Assembly (NCBI RefSeq): GCF_013408335.1
Contig: NZ_JACBZR010000001.1
Span: 2,046,001 to 2,110,000, forward strand
Origin: Nocardioides panzhihuensis
GTDB lineage: Bacteria > Actinomycetota > Actinomycetes > Propionibacteriales > Nocardioidaceae
Reading direction: 5' to 3'
Length of the DNA stretch: 64,000 nt
Shown: positions 42,674 to 51,061 of the stretch, in pieces
How the letters are laid out: the number at the start of each line of letters is the position of its first letter
How positions within the stretch are numbered: position 1 is the first letter of the stretch
The notes under the pieces: generated by a model
The model's database searches: none
What the model saw: only the letters and a program-made list of their open reading frames with translations
Told to the model about the DNA's origin: nothing
Position numbers and translations under genes: made by a program

Positions 42674-43716
42674 CGCACCAGGGAACCGGCGCGGTGCCGC
42701 TGGTGCGGCTCCGCGACGTCACCAAGACCTACCCCGCGGCGAAGGGCCGCAACGAGGTACACGCCGTGGTCGACGTCGACCTGGACATCGCCGCCGGCGA
42801 TGTCCAGGCGATCGTCGGCTACTCGGGAGCCGGCAAGTCCACCCTGGTCCGGCTGCTCAACGGACTCGAGCCGGCCACCGCGGGCTCCATCCAGGTGGGC
42901 GGCACCGAGCTGGTCGGTCTGCGTGAGCGGCAGCTGCGGCCGATCCGGTTGGGCATCGGGATGATCTTCCAGCAGTTCAACCTCTTCGAGTCGCGTACGG
43001 TCTGGGGAAACCTGGCCTACCCGCTGCAGATCGCCGGCGTCGCCAAGGCCGAGCAGCAGCGCCGGATCTCCGAGCTGCTCCACTTCGTCGGGCTCCCCGA
43101 CAAGGCCCACACCTACCCGCGCAACCTCTCGGGCGGACAGAAGCAGCGCGTCGGCATCGCCCGCGCGCTCACCACCAACCCCTCGCTCCTGCTGGCCGAC
43201 GAGGCCACCAGCGCGCTCGACCCGGAGACCACCCACGAGGTGCTCCGGCTCCTGAAGCGGGTCAACGAGGAGTTCGGCACCACCATCGTGGCCATCACCC
43301 ACGAGATGGAGGTCGTGCGTGAGCTCGCCGACCACGTCGCGGTCATGGAGAGCGGCCGGATCGTCGAGTCCGGGCCGGTCTACGACGTCTTCTCGGCTCC
43401 GCAGCAGCCGGTGACCCGGCGCTTCGTCGGCACCGTCGTCGACGACGAGCCATCCACCGACGCGCTGGCCGCGCTGCGCTCTCGCCATCCCGGCCGGTTC
43501 GTGAAGGTCGAGCTGCGCGAGGGTGGCCCTCGCCAGACCGACATCTTCGCGGTGCTCCACGAGCGCGGGATCGCCTTCGAGCTCGTCTTCGGCGGCATCG
43601 AGGAGATCCAGGGCGCCACCTTCGGCAACCTCACCCTCTCCCTCGACGGCCCCGCCACCTCTGTCGACGAGGCCGTACGTGAGCTGGCTGCCCTCGTCCC
43701 CGCCAAGGAGCTGTGA
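42670..43716 (+). CDS. metN: Methionine ABC importer ATP-binding protein MetN
   Basis: 348 residues. Walker A GYSGAGKST, Q-loop FQQFNLFESRTVWGN, signature LSGGQKQRVGIARAL, Walker B LLLADEATSALDPE, and the NIL domain at about 265-345, which senses methionine. It starts with a GTG that overlaps the metQ stop, and its stop overlaps the metI ATG by one base. Confidence 0.92.
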   Translation: MTHQGTGAVPLVRLRDVTKTYPAAKGRNEVHAVVDVDLDIAAGDVQAIVGYSGAGKSTLVRLLNGLEPATAGSIQVGGTELVGLRERQLRPIRLGIGMIFQQFNLFESRTVWGNLAYPLQIAGVAKAEQQRRISELLHFVGLPDKAHTYPRNLSGGQKQRVGIARALTTNPSLLLADEATSALDPETTHEVLRLLKRVNEEFGTTIVAITHEMEVVRELADHVAVMESGRIVESGPVYDVFSAPQQPVTRRFVGTVVDDEPSTDALAALRSRHPGRFVKVELREGGPRQTDIFAVLHERGIAFELVFGGIEEIQGATFGNLTLSLDGPATSVDEAVRELAALVPAKEL

Positions 43717-44396
43717 TGCTGACCGCTCTCCCCACCGACACCCGCCTCGGCGAGCTGTGGCCCGACATCTGGCAGGCCACCGGCGAGACCCTGCTCATGG
43801 TCGCGCTGACGATGCTGATCGGCGGCAGCCTGGGCCTCATCCTCGGGCTGGGGCTCTACCTGACCCGCAAGGGCGGGCTCTACGAGAACGTGATCGTCTC
43901 GTTCGTCCTCAACGTGCTGGTCAACTTCTTCCGGCCCATCCCGTTCATCATCTTCATCGCCGCCGTCCAGCCGGCCGCACGACTGATCGTCGGCACCGGC
44001 ATCGGCACGCCCGCGGTCGTCTTCTCCCTGGTCCTGGCTGCCATGTTCGGCATCGCCCGGATCGTCGAGCAGAATCTCGTCTCCGTCCCGCCCGGCGTCA
44101 TCGAGGCCGCTCGCGCGATGGGCGCCACGCGTGCCCGGATCGCCGCGACGGTGGTCGTGCCCGAGGCGATGGCGCCGGTGATCCTCGGCTACACCTTCGC
44201 CTTCGTCGCGGTCGTCGACATGTCCGCGGTCGCCGGTCTCATCGCCGGCGGTGGCCTGGGCAGCTTCGCCCAGACCTTCGGCTACCGCCAGTACGACCCG
44301 GCCGTGACCTGGGTCTGTGTGCTCATCCTGGTCGGGCTGGTGCAGGTCATCCAGCTCCTCGGCAACACGCTCTCGGCCCGGATCCTGCGGCGCTGA
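43716..44396 (+). CDS. metI: Methionine ABC importer permease MetI
   Basis: 226 residues with five hydrophobic helices and the permease loop EAARAMGATRARIAATVVVPEAMAPVI (EAA motif). Completes a Q-N-I operon for D/L-methionine uptake. Start at the ATG at 43716; an overlapping GTG at 43713 adds one residue. Confidence 0.91.
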   Translation: MLTALPTDTRLGELWPDIWQATGETLLMVALTMLIGGSLGLILGLGLYLTRKGGLYENVIVSFVLNVLVNFFRPIPFIIFIAAVQPAARLIVGTGIGTPAVVFSLVLAAMFGIARIVEQNLVSVPPGVIEAARAMGATRARIAATVVVPEAMAPVILGYTFAFVAVVDMSAVAGLIAGGGLGSFAQTFGYRQYDPAVTWVCVLILVGLVQVIQLLGNTLSARILRR

Positions 44397-44423
44397 GGCC
44401 GGGCTGAGGCTCGGGCTCGCTCC

Positions 44424-45215
44424 TCAGGCGCGAGCCAGGATCTCGCCGTGGAGGACGGAGAACCAGCCGTCCTCGGCAGCCGCCCACGACCGCCACCCGT
44501 CCGCAATCCGGGCGAGGTCGGCGGTTGTGGCGTCTCCGGAGTCGACAAGCTGGCGGGCGACCGCCGAGTCGGTGAACCGGTCCGCCCACATGCCGCCCCA
44601 CCAGGCCCGGTCCTCGGGGTCGGCGAAGCACCAGGTGCTCGAGGTCGCGGTGATGTCGGCGAATCCGGCCGCACGCGCCCAGGAGACCAGCCGCCGCCCG
44701 GCGTCGGGCTCGCCGCCGTTGGCTCTCGCAGCGTCGCGGTAGAGCCGCAGCCACTCGGTCAGCTCGGTCGACTCCGGCCACCAGACGAATCCCGCGTAGT
44801 CGCTGTCGCGCACGGCCACGATCCCGCCCGGCCTCGTCACCCGCCTCATCTCCCGCAGCGCCTGCACCGGGTCTGCCACGTGCTGCAGCACCTGATGGGC
44901 GTGGACGACGTCGTAGGCATCGTTCTCGATGCTCAACGCGTGCACGTCCTCGACCCGGAAGTCGACGTTCGTCGCTCCCCCGCTCTCGGCGGCCTGCCGG
45001 GAGAGCTCGATCTCCGCCTCCCCGATCTCGGTGGCGGTCACCCGTGCGACCCGGCCGGCGAGGTCGAGCGTGATCGTCCCCGGTCCGGCGCCGACGTCGA
45101 GCAGCCGCTGCTCAGGCTCCAGGTGCGGCAGCAGGTAGGCAGCGGAATTCTCCGCCGTACGCCACCTGTGCGAGCGCAGGACCGACTCGTGATGGCCGTG
45201 GGTGTAGGTCGACAT
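44424..45215 (-). CDS. UbiE-type SAM-dependent methyltransferase
   Basis: 263 residues. RTAENSAAYLLPHLEPEQRLLDVGAGPGTITLDLAGRV holds motif I, DVVHAHQVLQHVADPVQALREMRRVTRPGGIVAVRDSD motifs II and III. Resembles actinobacterial small-molecule methyltransferases next to export genes. Substrate unknown. Confidence 0.86.
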   Translation of the reverse strand: MSTYTHGHHESVLRSHRWRTAENSAAYLLPHLEPEQRLLDVGAGPGTITLDLAGRVARVTATEIGEAEIELSRQAAESGGATNVDFRVEDVHALSIENDAYDVVHAHQVLQHVADPVQALREMRRVTRPGGIVAVRDSDYAGFVWWPESTELTEWLRLYRDAARANGGEPDAGRRLVSWARAAGFADITATSSTWCFADPEDRAWWGGMWADRFTDSAVARQLVDSGDATTADLARIADGWRSWAAAEDGWFSVLHGEILARA

Positions 45216-45262
45216 GCGCCGACTCTACGCGGGGAATCCCGCAAAGTGAGACGTGAATCTCG

Positions 45263-45565
45263 CTATGCGGTCATTCGCGGGAGCGAACGGCCGGCGCCGC
45301 CGAGGCGCCGTCGACCCCAGAGGACACCGCCCACGAGCCCACCGAGGAGCAGCGTGTTGAGCACGATCACCACACCGGTCTCGAACGGATCCGCACCGCC
45401 ACCCGGCCGCGCGTCCTCGGGCGCCACCTCGCGACGGTCGAACCCGACCTGACCCTGGTCGGACGCCCTCAGCCCCTCGGCCGCCGCCGGCGCGGCCAAC
45501 GCCGCGGCGGCGAAGACGAGGGCGACCGTCCCGGCGAGCAGAATCCGCAAGATGCGACTCATCAT
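45263..45565 (-). CDS. Hypothetical secreted/membrane protein
   Basis: 100 residues with an N-terminal signal-type hydrophobic stretch (ILRILLAGTVALVFAAAALAAPAAA), a polar middle, and a second hydrophobic helix near the C-terminus (VVIVLNTLLLGGLVGGVLWG) followed by basic residues. It has the layout of a cell-surface anchored peptide. No family recognised. Start at the ATG at 45565; the next Met is one codon later. Confidence 0.6.
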   Translation of the reverse strand: MMSRILRILLAGTVALVFAAAALAAPAAAEGLRASDQGQVGFDRREVAPEDARPGGGADPFETGVVIVLNTLLLGGLVGGVLWGRRRLGGAGRSLPRMTA

Positions 45566-45684
45566 GCTTCCGAGGGTGCGCGCCGGCCCCGTCAGGAAGC
45601 CGACGCGCGCCGTCCCTACCGGCAACGACCCGGTGAACATTCAGAACCCGCCGTGCCGACCACTACCGATTCGGCCGGGCAGGA

Positions 45685-46461
45685 TCAGGTTGAGATCAGC
45701 CGATTGAAGAGCCGGTTGGCCCAGCTCGGGCTGACTTCGGAGATGCCCATGAGGACCCTGGCCTTGGTGCCGACTCCTCGGTGGACGCCACCGAGGAGAC
45801 CGTGGGCGCTGGTTGCGGCCGCATAGACAGACTCGGCGACGTCGTCGGCGGTGAGCGAGACCTTGAGCCGCCGCAGCGCTGGGAAGTCGTGGCCCCACAC
45901 CATCGAGGTGTCGGTGAAGAGCGGCCACAGGGCCGTCACGGTGATCCCGTCCGCGGACCATTCCAGGTCGAGAGCCTCGGAGAGGCCGCGTACGGCGAAC
46001 TTGGTGGCGGAGTAGATCGCCATCCCCGGCTGGCCGTAGATCGCCGAGGCCGAGGCGAGGTTGACGACGTGGGAGCCGCGACGCAGGAACGGGCGCGCCA
46101 GGTGGCAACCGTTGACGAGGCCCTTGAGGTTGACGTCGATGATCGCCTGCTGCCGGTCCAACGGCACGTCGGCGAACCTGCCGATCGAGATGATCCCGGC
46201 GTTGTTCACGAGTACGTCGAGGCTGCCCCCGCTCACGGCGACGAAGCCATCCAGGGCGTCCCGCCAGGACGCCGCTTCACGGACGTCCAGGGGGCCGGTG
46301 ACCACGTCCCCGCTCAGCACCTCGACCTCGGTGGCCAGGGACGCCAAGCCGTCGAGGTCGACGTCATAGGCGCCGACCAGCCACCCCTCACGGGCGAAGC
46401 GCAGCGCGGTCGCACGGCCGATGCCGGCGGCCGCGCCGGTGATCAGCACCGACCTGGGCAC
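45685..46461 (-). CDS. Short-chain dehydrogenase/reductase
   Basis: 258 residues. VLITGAAAGIGRATALRF (TGxxxGxG), LVNNAGIIS, LASASA and YSATK give a full classical SDR. The start is a GTG at 46461 with AGGAGCTGA before it. Substrate unknown. It follows the hypothetical gene at 46467-46964 by 5 bp, so they share a transcript. Confidence 0.87.
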   Translation of the reverse strand: MPRSVLITGAAAGIGRATALRFAREGWLVGAYDVDLDGLASLATEVEVLSGDVVTGPLDVREAASWRDALDGFVAVSGGSLDVLVNNAGIISIGRFADVPLDRQQAIIDVNLKGLVNGCHLARPFLRRGSHVVNLASASAIYGQPGMAIYSATKFAVRGLSEALDLEWSADGITVTALWPLFTDTSMVWGHDFPALRRLKVSLTADDVAESVYAAATSAHGLLGGVHRGVGTKARVLMGISEVSPSWANRLFNRLIST

Positions 46462-46466
46462 CGTCG

Positions 46467-46964
46467 TCAGCTCCTGGCGAGTTCGGTGGTGATCTCGAAG
46501 AACCAGACCGTCGAGTCGGTGCACACGATCCGGTCCAGGTTGCCGACAGCGACCTGTGAACGCGGTGTCTTGCCCGAGGCCAGCACGACGTCGTAGGCGT
46601 CGCTGGTGCGAAGCACCGACCACGGGTCGGACTCGGTGCCGTCGCCGGTGCTGATGATGCTGTCGAGGGCCGCTTGCGCCAGGATCGACTCGCGCTGAGC
46701 CTGCTCGGGGTTGCCGAGGCCACGCTGGGCGTCGGCGAGTGCGGCGTGGGCCGAGGGGCTGAAGATCGCGCCGGGCATCAGTCCGTGGACTGCGGCGACC
46801 GCGCCGGCGTAGTCGCCGACCGACATCATCGGGGCGATCATCTCGGTGATCTCGAGATCGGGCCGGAAGTTGGGAGCCTCGAGGATCGCCTCGCGCAAGG
46901 CTCTCAGCGACTCCGGGTCGGGGTCGCGAAGATAGACGTCGAGCAGCTCAGCGTACGTAGCCAA
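46467..46964 (-). CDS. Hypothetical TPR-like protein
   Basis: 165 residues, mostly helical: YAELLDVYLRDPDPESLRALREAIL, AVAAVHGLMPGAIFSPSAHAALADAQRGLGNPEQAQRESILAQAAL (one or two tetratricopeptide-like repeats) and a final beta segment VGNLDRIVCTDSTVWFFEIT. No named family recognised with certainty. A TTG at 46964 is preferred, with AAAGGGGA upstream; the frame is open to 47033. Cotranscribed with the SDR gene. Confidence 0.6.
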   Translation of the reverse strand: MATYAELLDVYLRDPDPESLRALREAILEAPNFRPDLEITEMIAPMMSVGDYAGAVAAVHGLMPGAIFSPSAHAALADAQRGLGNPEQAQRESILAQAALDSIISTGDGTESDPWSVLRTSDAYDVVLASGKTPRSQVAVGNLDRIVCTDSTVWFFEITTELARS

Positions 46965-47081
46965 CAGGGTCCCCTTTGAATATCGGTCGCCCTGCACGGT
47001 AGCAATTGCGCATCCATGCTGGGCGGTTGACAACGATTATGCGCCCTATTGTGACCCGGAGGTCGAGCGGCCCGAACCTCG

Positions 47082-48104
47082 CTATCGCCAACCGAGCGCA
47101 GGGGCGACGTGGGTCAGGATGCTCTCCAGCACATGTGCGTTGTAGTCGACGCCGAGCTGGTTCGGGACGGTGAGCAGCAGCGTGTCGGCGGCCTGGATCG
47201 CCTCGTCCTCGGCCAGCTCCTCGACCAGGACGTCGGGCTCGGCGGCGTACGAGCGCCCGAAGATGGCGCGGGTCTGGTCGTCGATGTTGCCGATCTGGTC
47301 CTTGGTCTGCCGATCGAGGCCGAAGTAGCCACGGTCCTCGTCGTTGACCAGGGCGAAGATGGATCGTGAGACCGACACGCGCGGCTCCCGCACGTGACCG
47401 GCCTCCTTCCAGGCTTCGCGGTACGCCTCGATCTGCTCCCGCTGCTGGATGTGGAACGGCTTGCCGTTCTCGTCGTTCTTGAGGGTCGAGCTCTGCAGGT
47501 TCAGGCCGAGGCCGGCAGCCCAGCGTGCGGTCGCCAGCGAGCTCGATCCCCACCAGATCCGGTCACGCAGGGTCTCGGAGTAAGGCTCGACCCGGAGCTT
47601 TCCGGGCGGGTTGGGGAACATCGGCCGGGGGTTGGGCTCGGCGAACTGCGCTCCTTCGATGATCTTCAGATAGGTCTCGGTGTGCGCACGGGCCATGGCG
47701 GCCTCGGAGGCGTTCTCGCCGGGGTCGTAGCCGAAGTAGCGCCACCCGTCGATGACCTGCTCGGGTGAGCCTCGGCTGATCCCGAGCTGCAGGCGTTCAC
47801 CGGAGATCAGGTCGGCGGCCGCGGAGTCCTCGGCCATGTAGAGCGGGTTCTCGTAGCGCATGTCGATAACCCCGGTGCCGATCTCGATCTTCGAGGTGCG
47901 GGCGCCGATCGCGGAGAGCAGCGGGAAGGGCGAGGCGTACTGCCGAGCGAAGTGATGGACCCGGAAGTAAGCGCCGTCGACACCCAGCTCCTCGGCGGCG
48001 ACCGCGAGGTCGATGCCCTGGATCAGCGCGTCCCGTGCCGACTGAGTCTGCGAGTAGGGCGACGGTGTCCAGTGGCCGAAAGACAAGAATCCGATGTTCT
48101 TCAC
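47082..48104 (-). CDS. LLM-class flavin-dependent oxidoreductase
   Basis: 340 residues of the bacterial luciferase-like family, FMN-dependent rather than F420 type: KNIGFLSFGHWTPSPYSQTQSARDAL, ELGVDGAYFRVHHFARQYASPFPLLSAIGARTSKIEIGTGVIDMRYENPLYMAED and LQLGISRGSPEQV. Substrate unknown. The start is probably the GTG at 48104; no ribosome-binding site is visible. Confidence 0.85.
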   Translation of the reverse strand: MKNIGFLSFGHWTPSPYSQTQSARDALIQGIDLAVAAEELGVDGAYFRVHHFARQYASPFPLLSAIGARTSKIEIGTGVIDMRYENPLYMAEDSAAADLISGERLQLGISRGSPEQVIDGWRYFGYDPGENASEAAMARAHTETYLKIIEGAQFAEPNPRPMFPNPPGKLRVEPYSETLRDRIWWGSSSLATARWAAGLGLNLQSSTLKNDENGKPFHIQQREQIEAYREAWKEAGHVREPRVSVSRSIFALVNDEDRGYFGLDRQTKDQIGNIDDQTRAIFGRSYAAEPDVLVEELAEDEAIQAADTLLLTVPNQLGVDYNAHVLESILTHVAPALGWR

Positions 48105-48538
48105 AGGTAGTAGAACTATCAACAGACCCGCAGGATTCCCGCCGCCCGGGCCCGAGCGGTGTCCAGCCCGAGTCGGCTGGACGACCTGGGACCTTCGCCT
48201 CTGTGTGTTCTGCTCTCCGGAACCGTGGTCGAGCTGACACCACCTTGTCGGTGGTCGAGCGCCGGTCTGCGTTCTGTTCTCATTCCATCAACACCGCGAG
48301 AGCGCCCCCTTACCCGCCGTAAAGCGGACGTCTACGCGGCACCAACAGCAGGCCCTTATGAGTTTATCTATCGGTCGACCGAATAAGCATATCGGTCGAC
48401 TGACCAGGGAAAACATCGTCTCGGCGTGTTGTCCCAGCCCTTCCGGAATTGAGGATTATCGTGTTACATATCAGGCAGTTCACCGATACAGATTCACCGA
48501 TATAGGCCAATCACCATTCTCTGGGGGATGAATTAATT
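48105..48538. other. 434-bp intergenic region, AT-richer than surroundings
   Basis: No credible gene on either strand. The right half is AT-richer than surrounding sequence, with two TCGGTCGAC-type palindromic sites (48371-48403), a direct repeat TTCACCGATA (48479 and 48493) and GGGGGATG just before the microprotein ATG. It probably holds the promoters for the divergent LLM gene and the microprotein gene. Confidence 0.6.
48371..48403. promoter_or_regulatory. Tandem TCGGTCGACCGA operator sites
   Basis: TCGGTCGACCGA at 48371-48382 is a perfect 12-bp palindrome, and TCGGTCGACTGA at 48392-48403 differs at one base. The sites are 21 bp apart centre to centre, two helical turns, so a dimeric repressor could bind both on one face. 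They lie between the LLM gene and the microprotein gene. Confidence 0.6.
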
Positions 48539-48697
48539 ATGTGGGACACCGTTGAGGTGCAAAGCTTCACGCTTTCTCACGACATGCCGTGCCGCGACTG
48601 CGGCCACGCACGTCATCGCTTCTTGCCGTGTGACGCCGACTGCGACTGCCGCGCCCACGAGGTCGCGGAGCTACTGGAGGGCGCCGGCGCTCGCTGA
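48539..48697 (+). CDS. Cys/His-rich microprotein (paralogue 2)
   Basis: 52 residues, MWDT start, SFTLSHDMP, then C18, C21, H23, H26, C31, C35 and C37 in C-x2-C-G-H-x2-H-x4-C-x3-C-x-C, the same spacing as the microprotein at 37647-37817. A further His (H40) and an acidic C-terminal helix follow. GGGGGA is at ribosome-binding distance from the ATG. A strong terminator lies 37 bp after the stop, which supports expression as an independent unit. Confidence 0.72.
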   Translation: MWDTVEVQSFTLSHDMPCRDCGHARHRFLPCDADCDCRAHEVAELLEGAGAR

Positions 48698-48733
48698 ACC
48701 GAACTGACGTCAGCTGTCTCGGGCGTCCAGCAT

Positions 48734-48769
48734 GGTGACCACCGCAGCCGCGGTGGTCACCGTTCTTTT
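48734..48769 (+). terminator. Intrinsic terminator of microprotein 2
   Basis: Perfect 12-bp stem (arms 48734-48745 and 48750-48761, GGTGACCACCGC) with a 4-base loop, followed by GTTCTTTT on the plus strand. It is correctly placed to end the microprotein transcript. Confidence 0.85.
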
Positions 48770-48844
48770 GCGCGAAAACCGGCAAGGTCGGAATCGAGTG
48801 AGTGGCGGAAGCGGATCGTCCGCATCCAGGTGCAGGATCACCGC

Positions 48845-49540
48845 ATGGACATCGTTCTCGTACCCGACCTCTGGCTGGACGCCTCCTCATGGGACCTCGT
48901 CGTCCCCCATCTGACCGCCGCCGGTCGCACGCCGCGACCGCTCACCCTGCCCGGCCTCGAGTCGGCCGAGACGGACCGCTCCGGCGTGCACGTCGCCGAC
49001 CAGGTCGCCGCTGTGGTCGCCGCCATCGACGAGTCCGCTGAGCCGGTGATCCTCGTCGGGCACTCGATGGGCTGCGCGGTGGCCGGCGCAGCGCTGGACG
49101 CCCGCGTCGACAAGGTCGCGACCGTGGTCTACGTCGGCGGCTGGCCGGCGGAGCCGGGCATGATCCCGGCCAAGAACTTCCCGACCGACGGCGCCGACCT
49201 GCCGCCGGTGCCGTGGGAGGAGTTCGACGAGGCCGACCTACGCGACCTCGACCGCGCCGCCTTCGAAGCGCTGCTGCGGCCCTCCCCCGCCAGCCTGACC
49301 TCCGAGCCGTTCGAGCTCGGCGACGAACGCCGCTACTCGGTGCCGGCGGTCTTCGTCTGCCCCGAGTACACCGCCGCCGACCTGAAGGAATGGGTCGCAG
49401 ACGGCACCGAGTCGGTCGCCGCCATCCCGAAGCACAACGACGTCACCTACGTCGACCTGCCCACCGGACACTGGCCGCAGCTGAGCAAGCCGGCCGAGCT
49501 CGCCACCATCATCGATCAGAGCATCGCGCCGAGCGCCTAG
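48845..49540 (+). CDS. Alpha/beta hydrolase
   Basis: 231-residue salicylate-esterase-like hydrolase: IVLVPDLWLDASSWDLVVPHL start, nucleophile in VILVGHSMGCAVAG, VVYVGGWPAEPGMIPA cap, and His in LPTGHWPQLSKPAELA near the C-terminus. Esterase substrate unknown. Start at the ATG at 48845. Confidence 0.84.
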   Translation: MDIVLVPDLWLDASSWDLVVPHLTAAGRTPRPLTLPGLESAETDRSGVHVADQVAAVVAAIDESAEPVILVGHSMGCAVAGAALDARVDKVATVVYVGGWPAEPGMIPAKNFPTDGADLPPVPWEEFDEADLRDLDRAAFEALLRPSPASLTSEPFELGDERRYSVPAVFVCPEYTAADLKEWVADGTESVAAIPKHNDVTYVDLPTGHWPQLSKPAELATIIDQSIAPSA

Positions 49541-49583
49541 GAGCTTCTGGGACGCGCCACCGGCTTCGGGTAGCGTCGGGTGC

Positions 49584-50480
49584 GTGCGCATTCGGCTCGC
49601 CGCCCTGACCGCCATCGCAGCCGTTTCGGCGCTTGTCGCCGGCTGCGGGAGCGAGCCGTCCTCGGATCCTGGCCGCAGTCCGTCCGCGTCGTCGCTGGCC
49701 CAGCCCTCGACGACGCCTGCGCCCCCGAAGACGATCCCTCTCGACGACGAGTCGGTGCCGCTGGCCGAGCGCGTCACCCAGGCGATGGCAACGGTCGCCT
49801 CCGGAAGCCCCGGGACCGAGGACGTACGCGAGGCCGCCCTGTTCGAGCAGACGGCCGCTCGCGACCTCGCCCGGAGTCCGGAGGCGGAGACCGGCGACGT
49901 CCTGGGCGCGCTCGGTCGAGCAGACCGCGCCCAGCTGGAGGCGGACATCGCCGCGGCGCGCGAGCTCATGGTGATGACCGACGCGCAGCCGAAGCTGCCT
50001 GACTGGAAGATCGTGACGCCGCCGAGGCCCGACCAGCTGCGGCGGCTCTACCGCAAGGCGCAGCAGGAGACGGGGACGCCGTGGGAGTACCTGGCGGCCG
50101 TCCATCTGGTCGAGACCCGGATGGGCCGCATCCGCGGCACGAGCACCGCGGGCGCGCAGGGCCCGATGCAGTTCCTGCCCTCGACCTTCGCCCAGTACGG
50201 CGCCGGTGGCGACATCAACGACCCCGGCGACGCGATCATGGCCGCCGGTCGCATGCTCGCCAACAACGGCGCCCCCGGTGACATGTCCGGCGCCCTGTGG
50301 TCCTACAACCACTCCGACCGGTACGTGGCCGCCGTCAGCGCCTACGCCGAGCAGATGAGACGCGAGCCCGCTGCGTACGACCTCTACTGGCACTGGCAGG
50401 TCCTCTACCGCCACCAGGACGGCACCATGATGCTCCCCGAGGGCTACCCGGACGAGAAGCCGGTACGCATCGCCGACTGA
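49584..50480 (+). CDS. Lytic transglycosylase-type lipoprotein
   Basis: 298 residues. Lipobox LVAGC (Cys near residue 21), a Pro/Ser/Thr-rich linker and a helical segment to about residue 140, then an SLT-like domain with catalytic Glu in LAAVHLVETRMGR and TAGAQGPMQFLPSTFAQYG. Cleaves peptidoglycan near the membrane. GTG start at 49584. Confidence 0.85.
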   Translation: MRIRLAALTAIAAVSALVAGCGSEPSSDPGRSPSASSLAQPSTTPAPPKTIPLDDESVPLAERVTQAMATVASGSPGTEDVREAALFEQTAARDLARSPEAETGDVLGALGRADRAQLEADIAAARELMVMTDAQPKLPDWKIVTPPRPDQLRRLYRKAQQETGTPWEYLAAVHLVETRMGRIRGTSTAGAQGPMQFLPSTFAQYGAGGDINDPGDAIMAAGRMLANNGAPGDMSGALWSYNHSDRYVAAVSAYAEQMRREPAAYDLYWHWQVLYRHQDGTMMLPEGYPDEKPVRIAD

Positions 50481-50510
50481 CCCACCGAGAGCCGGCCGCT
50501 CCGGCGGGTC

Positions 50511-51014
50511 TCAGTAAGGCCGCTCGACGGCGTACTGCACGAGGCTGACTTCCTCGCCCCGATAGGTGTCGGTGCCGTGGCGGCCGGTCTCGATGAAGCC
50601 GGTGGCCTTGAAGAGCTTCTTGGCGCGGTCGTTGGTCTCGTGGGTCTCGGCCCAGATCCGGCTCAGGTCGAGGACGGAGAAGCCGTAGGTGAGGGCGGTC
50701 TTGATGGCCCGCTGGCCGAGGCCCTGGCCCCAGCGCGAGCTCGGGCCGATGGCGATGCCGAGCTCGCGGGTGTCGGGGGCGAGGCCATGGAGGTCGGCGT
50801 AGCCGACGACCTCCTCGTCGAGCTCCACGGCGAGCCTGATGAGCTCGGGCGGCGGCGCGTCGATCAGCCGGCGCCAGTGGCGGAGGTGACCGTCGCGGTC
50901 GCGCTCCGGCCAGCCGTTGGCGATCCGGAACTCCTCGTCCTGTGCCCAGTCGGCGAAGACGTGTTCGTCACCCGGTGACAGCGGACGAAGGCGCATGGTG
51001 TCGGTGCGGGGCAT
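50511..51014 (-). CDS. GNAT-family N-acetyltransferase (RimJ-type)
   Basis: 167 residues: MRLRPLSPGDEHVFADWAQDEEFR start, GIAIGPSSRWGQGLGQRAIKTALTYGF acetyl-CoA loop and HETNDRAKKLFKATGFIETGRH end. Substrate unknown. Single gene. Confidence 0.87.
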   Translation of the reverse strand: MPRTDTMRLRPLSPGDEHVFADWAQDEEFRIANGWPERDRDGHLRHWRRLIDAPPPELIRLAVELDEEVVGYADLHGLAPDTRELGIAIGPSSRWGQGLGQRAIKTALTYGFSVLDLSRIWAETHETNDRAKKLFKATGFIETGRHGTDTYRGEEVSLVQYAVERPY

Positions 51015-51061
51015 CGGCCGAGTCTCTCAGATCCGCGGCCCGGCCGATCCCCCACCCGGGA

